Below are positions 51,233 through 54,250 of a DNA stretch of 54,250 nt, one piece after another. The notes beneath the pieces are model-generated. The model was given only the letters and a program-made list of their open reading frames with translations, was not told the DNA's origin and searched no databases. The translations under genes were made by a program, and so were the position numbers. Source of the stretch: Nonomuraea sp. MG754425. GTDB taxonomy: Bacteria > Actinomycetota > Actinomycetes > Streptosporangiales > Streptosporangiaceae. The stretch lies in the NCBI RefSeq assembly GCF_021699195.1, contig NZ_SSXE01000045.1, positions 1 through 54,250 on the forward strand. Direction: 5' to 3'. The stretch's first letter is position 1; each line of letters opens with the position of its first letter.

Positions 51233-52084
51233 ATGAGCCACGATCCCGTCGAACTGTTGTGGCGGGAGGAGGAGCCGCAGCCGCGCCCCGGCCTGAGCGT
51301 GGGCCGGATCGTCCGCGCCGCGGTCGAACTGGCCGACGCCGACGGGCTGGAGGGCCTGTCCATGCGCAAGGTCGCCGACCGGCTCGGCTTCACGACCATG
51401 TCCCTCTACCGTCACGTGCCCGGCCGCGACCAGCTCGTCGATCTCATGCGCGACGAGGCCATGAGCGAGCACCCGACAGACCTGCCGCAGCGGGAGGGCT
51501 GGCGCGCCCGGTTGGCGGCGATCGCCCGGCAGGCATGGGAGATCCGCCGGCGGCACCCCTGGCTGGCCGAGGTACGCGGCACCCGTCACGTCCCGGGGCC
51601 GCACGCCGTCGCCCACTACGACCACATGCTCGCCACGCTGGAGGGCACCGCGCTCAGGCCGTCCGAGGTGATCGCGGTCATCGGGCTGCTCGGCCGCTTC
51701 GTGGACGCCGAGGCCCTGCTCCTGGTCGAGACGCGGCGCGAGGAGCGCCGCAGCGGCGTGTCCGAGGAGGAGTGGTGGGGCTCGCGCGACTCCCTGTACG
51801 AGCGCCTCGGCCGCTACCCGACGATCACCCGCCTGTGGGAGAGCGGCGGATGGGACCACCCGGAGGACTCCTTCGAGTTCGGCCTGCGCCGCCTCCTCGA
51901 CGGCGTCGAGACCCTCATCCGCGAGCGCGACAAATACCGTGACGAAACCCGTGACGAAAGCAGCCGCGCCGAGACCTGTCAGGAGTGCGGCAACGAGCTG
52001 GAGCCCGCCGCGTCGGGCCGGCCACGCGTCTACTGCTCCCGCGCCTGCCGGCAACGCGCCTACCGCAGGCGCAAGGACGACTGA
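51233..52084 (+). CDS. TetR-family regulator with C-terminal Cys4 zinc-finger-like tail
   Basis: The product is 283 residues from ATG 51233 with GGAGG six bases upstream; ATG 51227 directly abuts the ribosome site and is less likely. The N-terminal HTH reads MRKVADRLGFTTMSLYRHVP, with a TetR_C-like ligand domain (AWEIRRRHPWLAEVRGTRHV, FVDAEALLLVETRREERRSG). The final 36 residues carry Cys249, Cys252, Cys268 and Cys272 (CQECG, then GRPRVYCSRACRQRAYRRR), the same C-x2-C-x15-C-x3-C tail as the TetR at 16208. It most likely represses the divergent beta-helix gene through the 51186-51219 repeat. The ligand is unknown. Confidence 0.88.
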   Translation: MSHDPVELLWREEEPQPRPGLSVGRIVRAAVELADADGLEGLSMRKVADRLGFTTMSLYRHVPGRDQLVDLMRDEAMSEHPTDLPQREGWRARLAAIARQAWEIRRRHPWLAEVRGTRHVPGPHAVAHYDHMLATLEGTALRPSEVIAVIGLLGRFVDAEALLLVETRREERRSGVSEEEWWGSRDSLYERLGRYPTITRLWESGGWDHPEDSFEFGLRRLLDGVETLIRERDKYRDETRDESSRAETCQECGNELEPAASGRPRVYCSRACRQRAYRRRKDD

Positions 52085-52096
52085 CCCCGCCCGCGA

Positions 52097-52891
52097 CTAC
52101 AGCGCCAGCACCCGCCGCACCGCGCCCATCAGGCTGTCGCGGTAACCGCCCCCGTACAGCACCACGTGCACGAGCAGCGGATGGAGCTGGTGCAGCGGCA
52201 CCCGCTCCCGCCACCCCGCCGCCGGCGGCCACTCCTCCCGATAGGCCCCCAGCACCCGATCCAGGTACGGCAGCCCGAACAGCTCCAGCATCGCCAGGTC
52301 CGTCTCCCGGTGCCCGCCGTGGGCCGCCGGATCGATCAGCACCGCGTCCCCGCCGGACCAGAGCACGTTCCCGCTCCACAGATCGCCGTGGATGCGCGCG
52401 GGCGGCTCGGCCGGCCCCGCGACCTCGGCGAAACGCCCCACGGCCCGCTCCACCAGCGCGACGTCGGGGGCAGGCAGCCGGGCCGCCCGCAGGAACGGCA
52501 GCACCCGGCGTTCACCGTAGAACGTCGGCCAGTCAGGAGCCGGCGAGTTGTCCATCGGCAGCTCGGCGATGAACCCGGGCCACGGCGCGCCGAAGCCCGG
52601 CGCCCCCGCGCGGTGCAGCCGGGCCAGCGACCGCCCGAACCGCTCGGCCGCCTCCGGGCCGGGCCGCTCCTGGACGACCCAGGAGAGCACGAGCCGGTCG
52701 GGCCCCACCTCGATCACCTCGGGCACCGCGGGCACCCCGGCGGCCTCCGCCAGCCAGCGCAGCCCGGCCGCCTCCGAGGCGAACACCTCCGAGGCCGCCC
52801 CGAACTTGGCGAACACCTCGCGCCCGTCGTCCAGCACGCCCCGCCGCAGCCGCCACCCGTGCGACGCGCCCAGCTCCTCGGTGACCCTCAC
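52097..52891 (-). CDS. Fructosamine/ketosamine-3-kinase-like protein
   Basis: The product is 264 residues from GTG 52891, which overlaps the stop of the phosphatase gene by 4 bp. It has an aminoglycoside-phosphotransferase-type kinase fold: FAKFGAASEVFASEAAGLRW, LARLHRAGAPGFGAPWPGFI, the catalytic loop RIHGDLWSGNVLW with Asp and Asn, and the metal Asp in VLIDPAAHGGHRETDLAMLE. That last segment is typical of fructosamine-3-kinases, which phosphorylate sugar adducts on amines and start deglycation. Linkage with a low-molecular-weight phosphatase gene is seen in many bacteria, consistent with protein repair. Confidence 0.9.
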   Translation of the reverse strand: MRVTEELGASHGWRLRRGVLDDGREVFAKFGAASEVFASEAAGLRWLAEAAGVPAVPEVIEVGPDRLVLSWVVQERPGPEAAERFGRSLARLHRAGAPGFGAPWPGFIAELPMDNSPAPDWPTFYGERRVLPFLRAARLPAPDVALVERAVGRFAEVAGPAEPPARIHGDLWSGNVLWSGGDAVLIDPAAHGGHRETDLAMLELFGLPYLDRVLGAYREEWPPAAGWRERVPLHQLHPLLVHVVLYGGGYRDSLMGAVRRVLAL

Positions 52892-53364
52892 CCGGACAGT
52901 TCGCCGGCGATGTGCTCGGCCACGCCCTCCGACGCGGTCTCCACCAGCTCCAGCACCTCTTCGAACCCCTCGCGGCCCCCGTAGTACGGATCCGGCACCT
53001 CGGCCCCCTCGGGCGCCGCCGGGTCGAACGAGCGGAACAGCCGCACCTCCGCCCAGTCGGGGGCCAGCCGCCGGAGGTTGGCCAGGTTGTCGCGGTCCAT
53101 GGCGAGCACGAGGTCGTGGCGGTCGAACCAGTCTTTGGTGAACTGCCTGGCCCGATGTGCCGAACCGTCGTAGCCGTGCTGCGCGAGCATCTCCAGCGCC
53201 CGCTCGTCCATCGGGTCCCCGGCGTGCCAGCCACCGGTGCCGGCACTCTCGACGGTGACGCGGTCGGCAAGCCCGCGATCGGCCAGCGTCCGCCGCAGGA
53301 CGACCTCGGCCATCGGCGAGCGGCAGATGTTCCCCATGCACACCAGGCATACGCGGTAAGACAT
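52888..53364 (-). CDS. Low-molecular-weight protein-tyrosine phosphatase
   Basis: The product is 158 residues from ATG 53364; GGAGG is only one base away, so initiation may be weak. The P-loop CMGNICRSPMAE holds Cys9 and Arg15 (C-x5-R), and the general acid lies in VPDPYYGGREGFEE. These two sites define the family, which removes phosphate from tyrosine or small phosphate esters. The downstream overlapping gene encodes a ketosamine-kinase-like protein, and in that context the phosphatase may act on sugar phosphates or phosphorylated ketosamines rather than phosphotyrosine. Confidence 0.93.
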   Translation of the reverse strand: MSYRVCLVCMGNICRSPMAEVVLRRTLADRGLADRVTVESAGTGGWHAGDPMDERALEMLAQHGYDGSAHRARQFTKDWFDRHDLVLAMDRDNLANLRRLAPDWAEVRLFRSFDPAAPEGAEVPDPYYGGREGFEEVLELVETASEGVAEHIAGELSG

Positions 53365-53599
53365 GCCTCCATTGTCGCCAACCCGCGCCCATGACCCGCA
53401 CCGCCACCCGGCCGCTGAACCTGCGATGAACACGGTCACGACCCCGCCCCACCCGTTCCCCTCAGTCCCGCGACACCGGCGTCCCGGATGAACACCGCAC
53501 CAAGCGAGAGTCAGCCGGGGGCGGTGGCGGAGCGGCGACTCAGCGTCAGATCCCCAGCCCAGCCCGCTTGACCGCTCATGTAGCACGCCGACCGGCAGC
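53365..53599. other. Intergenic region before the pstS promoter
   Basis: About 235 bp between the divergent phosphatase gene and the PHO box. I see no gene or strong hairpin. Promoters for both flanking genes must lie here or just beyond. Confidence 0.5.
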
Positions 53600-53621
53600 G
53601 TTCACTGTCCGTTCATCTGCT
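53600..53621 (+). promoter_or_regulatory. PHO box (PhoP-binding direct repeats) upstream of pstS
   Basis: GTTCACTGTCC and GTTCATCTGCT are two adjacent 11-bp units of the Streptomyces PHO-box type (GTTCACC-like, 11-bp period), 71 bp before the pstS GTG. This indicates PhoR-PhoP activation under phosphate starvation. Confidence 0.75.
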
Positions 53622-53691
53622 CTCGGGGACCGAGTCACTTTCCGGGCCTACGTTTCAGAGCGACTAAGGACCAAGTGGGAGGAACCCAACC

Positions 53692-54250
53692 GTGAAGTAT
53701 GCAGGCCGGCTCGCCGCCGTCGCCGTCGTCGGCGCGCTCTCGCTCGCTGCGTGCGGCACTGACAACAACGCTGGTGGCAGTGGCACCACCAGCTCGGCCA
53801 GCGCCAGCGCGCCCGCCGCGGGCAACGACAACGCCGGTGTGAGTGGCACGATCAACGCCGCCGGCTCCTCGGCCCAGGCCAACGCGATCACCGAGTGGAC
53901 GAAGAACTTCACGGCCACCAACCCCGGTGTCACTCTGAACTACCAGCCCAGCGGCTCGGGCGCGGGCGTCCAGGCGTTCATCCAGGGCACCGTTTCCTTC
54001 GCCGGCTCCGACTCGGCGCTCAAGGACGACGAGCCCACCCAGGCCAACGACCGCTGCAAGACGGGCAACGCCATCAACATCCCGATGGTGACCGGCCCCG
54101 TCGCCGTCGTCTACAACCTGCCGGGCGTCGAGGGCCTCCAGCTCTCGCCCAAGACGATCGCCGGGATCTTCAACAGCAAGATCACCAAGTGGGACGACGC
54201 CGCCATCAAGGCCGACAACCCCAGCGCCACCCTGCCCGCCACCCCCATCC
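53692..54250 (+). CDS. pstS: Phosphate ABC transporter substrate-binding lipoprotein, C-terminus outside window
   Basis: The gene starts at GTG 53692 with GGGAGGA upstream, and 186 codons are visible. The lipoprotein signal ends ALSLAACGT, followed by a Ser/Gly/Ala-rich linker (about 24-48). The PstS phosphate-binding motifs follow: INAAGSSAQANAITEWTKNF, LNYQPSGSGAGVQAFIQGTV, FAGSDSALKDDEP and IPMVTGPVAVVYNL. PstS captures phosphate outside the membrane for the PstCAB importer, whose genes should lie past the window end. The PHO box at 53600-53621 fits phosphate control. Confidence 0.94.
   Translation, partial: MKYAGRLAAVAVVGALSLAACGTDNNAGGSGTTSSASASAPAAGNDNAGVSGTINAAGSSAQANAITEWTKNFTATNPGVTLNYQPSGSGAGVQAFIQGTVSFAGSDSALKDDEPTQANDRCKTGNAINIPMVTGPVAVVYNLPGVEGLQLSPKTIAGIFNSKITKWDDAAIKADNPSATLPATPI

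Noticed and set aside
48627..51233. Very long frames on both strands over the beta-helix gene
   Set aside because: Both translate to Arg/Gly/Pro/Ala-rich sequence without domains. The 561-residue frame has clear beta-helix repeats and a good ribosome site.
1..54250. tRNA, rRNA, CRISPR array, prophage or conjugative element
   Set aside because: No cloverleaf, spacer-repeat pattern, integrase, phage structural gene or attachment-site duplication was recognised.

Overview
The window is high-GC actinomycete DNA. WhiB, SigR/RsrA, a nickel superoxide dismutase, a DasR-type GntR regulator, a PASTA-type kinase and many GTG/TTG starts point to a Streptosporangiales-type organism (Nonomuraea/Streptosporangium-like). 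That taxonomic placement is inference from gene content, not a search. From memory, parts of the right half (whiB1, pdtaS, a TB7.3-like biotin protein, the SigH/SigR pair, an SRAP protein, aroA, rsgA) resemble the Mycobacterium tuberculosis Rv3219-Rv3228 neighbourhood, here opened up by extra genes.

Layout. 1-3.0 kb: the end of a membrane-anchored protein, a vapBC toxin-antitoxin pair with a palindromic operator, and a thiolase-like enzyme. 3.2-13.6 kb: a tandem array of six secreted trypsin-fold paralogues, the most unusual part of the window. The first two have an intact His-Asp-Ser triad. The other four keep His and Asp but carry Asp in place of the catalytic Ser, and three of those four also hold an insertion of about 180 residues built from four short repeats. 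Three of the Asp-type genes have Crp-like boxes and a related leader upstream, and most array genes end in strong hairpin terminators. A broken IS5-type transposase lies between the third and fourth copies.

13.6-25 kb: an XRE/TPR regulator, an NmrA-like protein divergent from a TetR with a Cys4 tail, malic enzyme, a polar amino-acid ABC importer operon, a CGNR zinc-finger protein, sodX divergent from sodN, an anti-sigma/sigma pair of the SigB/F class, a small membrane protein and a diacylglycerol-kinase-like lipid kinase. 25-36 kb: whiB1 and pdtaS, each with a nearby Crp-like box, a dasR-bioD overlap, a NarL-type two-component operon with a DUF4097-like protein, an acetolactate-synthase-like TPP enzyme, a PASTA Ser/Thr kinase and a hotdog thioesterase.

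36-48 kb: a free-standing small biotin carrier with a biotin carboxylase, a degenerate/intact HD-GYP pair preceded by a 34-residue membrane peptide, an epimerase, rsrA-sigR with a good SigR-type promoter, a methyltransferase, a DksA/TraR zinc finger protein, an SRAP protein, aroA and rsgA (probable CTG start). 48-54 kb: a thioesterase, hisN, a beta-helix protein divergent from a second Cys4-tailed TetR across a 34-bp inverted repeat, a fructosamine-kinase-like protein, a low-molecular-weight phosphatase, and the start of pstS behind a PHO box.

The themes are secretion (the protease array), redox and nutrient sensing (SigR/RsrA, WhiB1, NiSOD, Crp boxes, PHO box) and central metabolism. No tRNA, rRNA or CRISPR array was seen.
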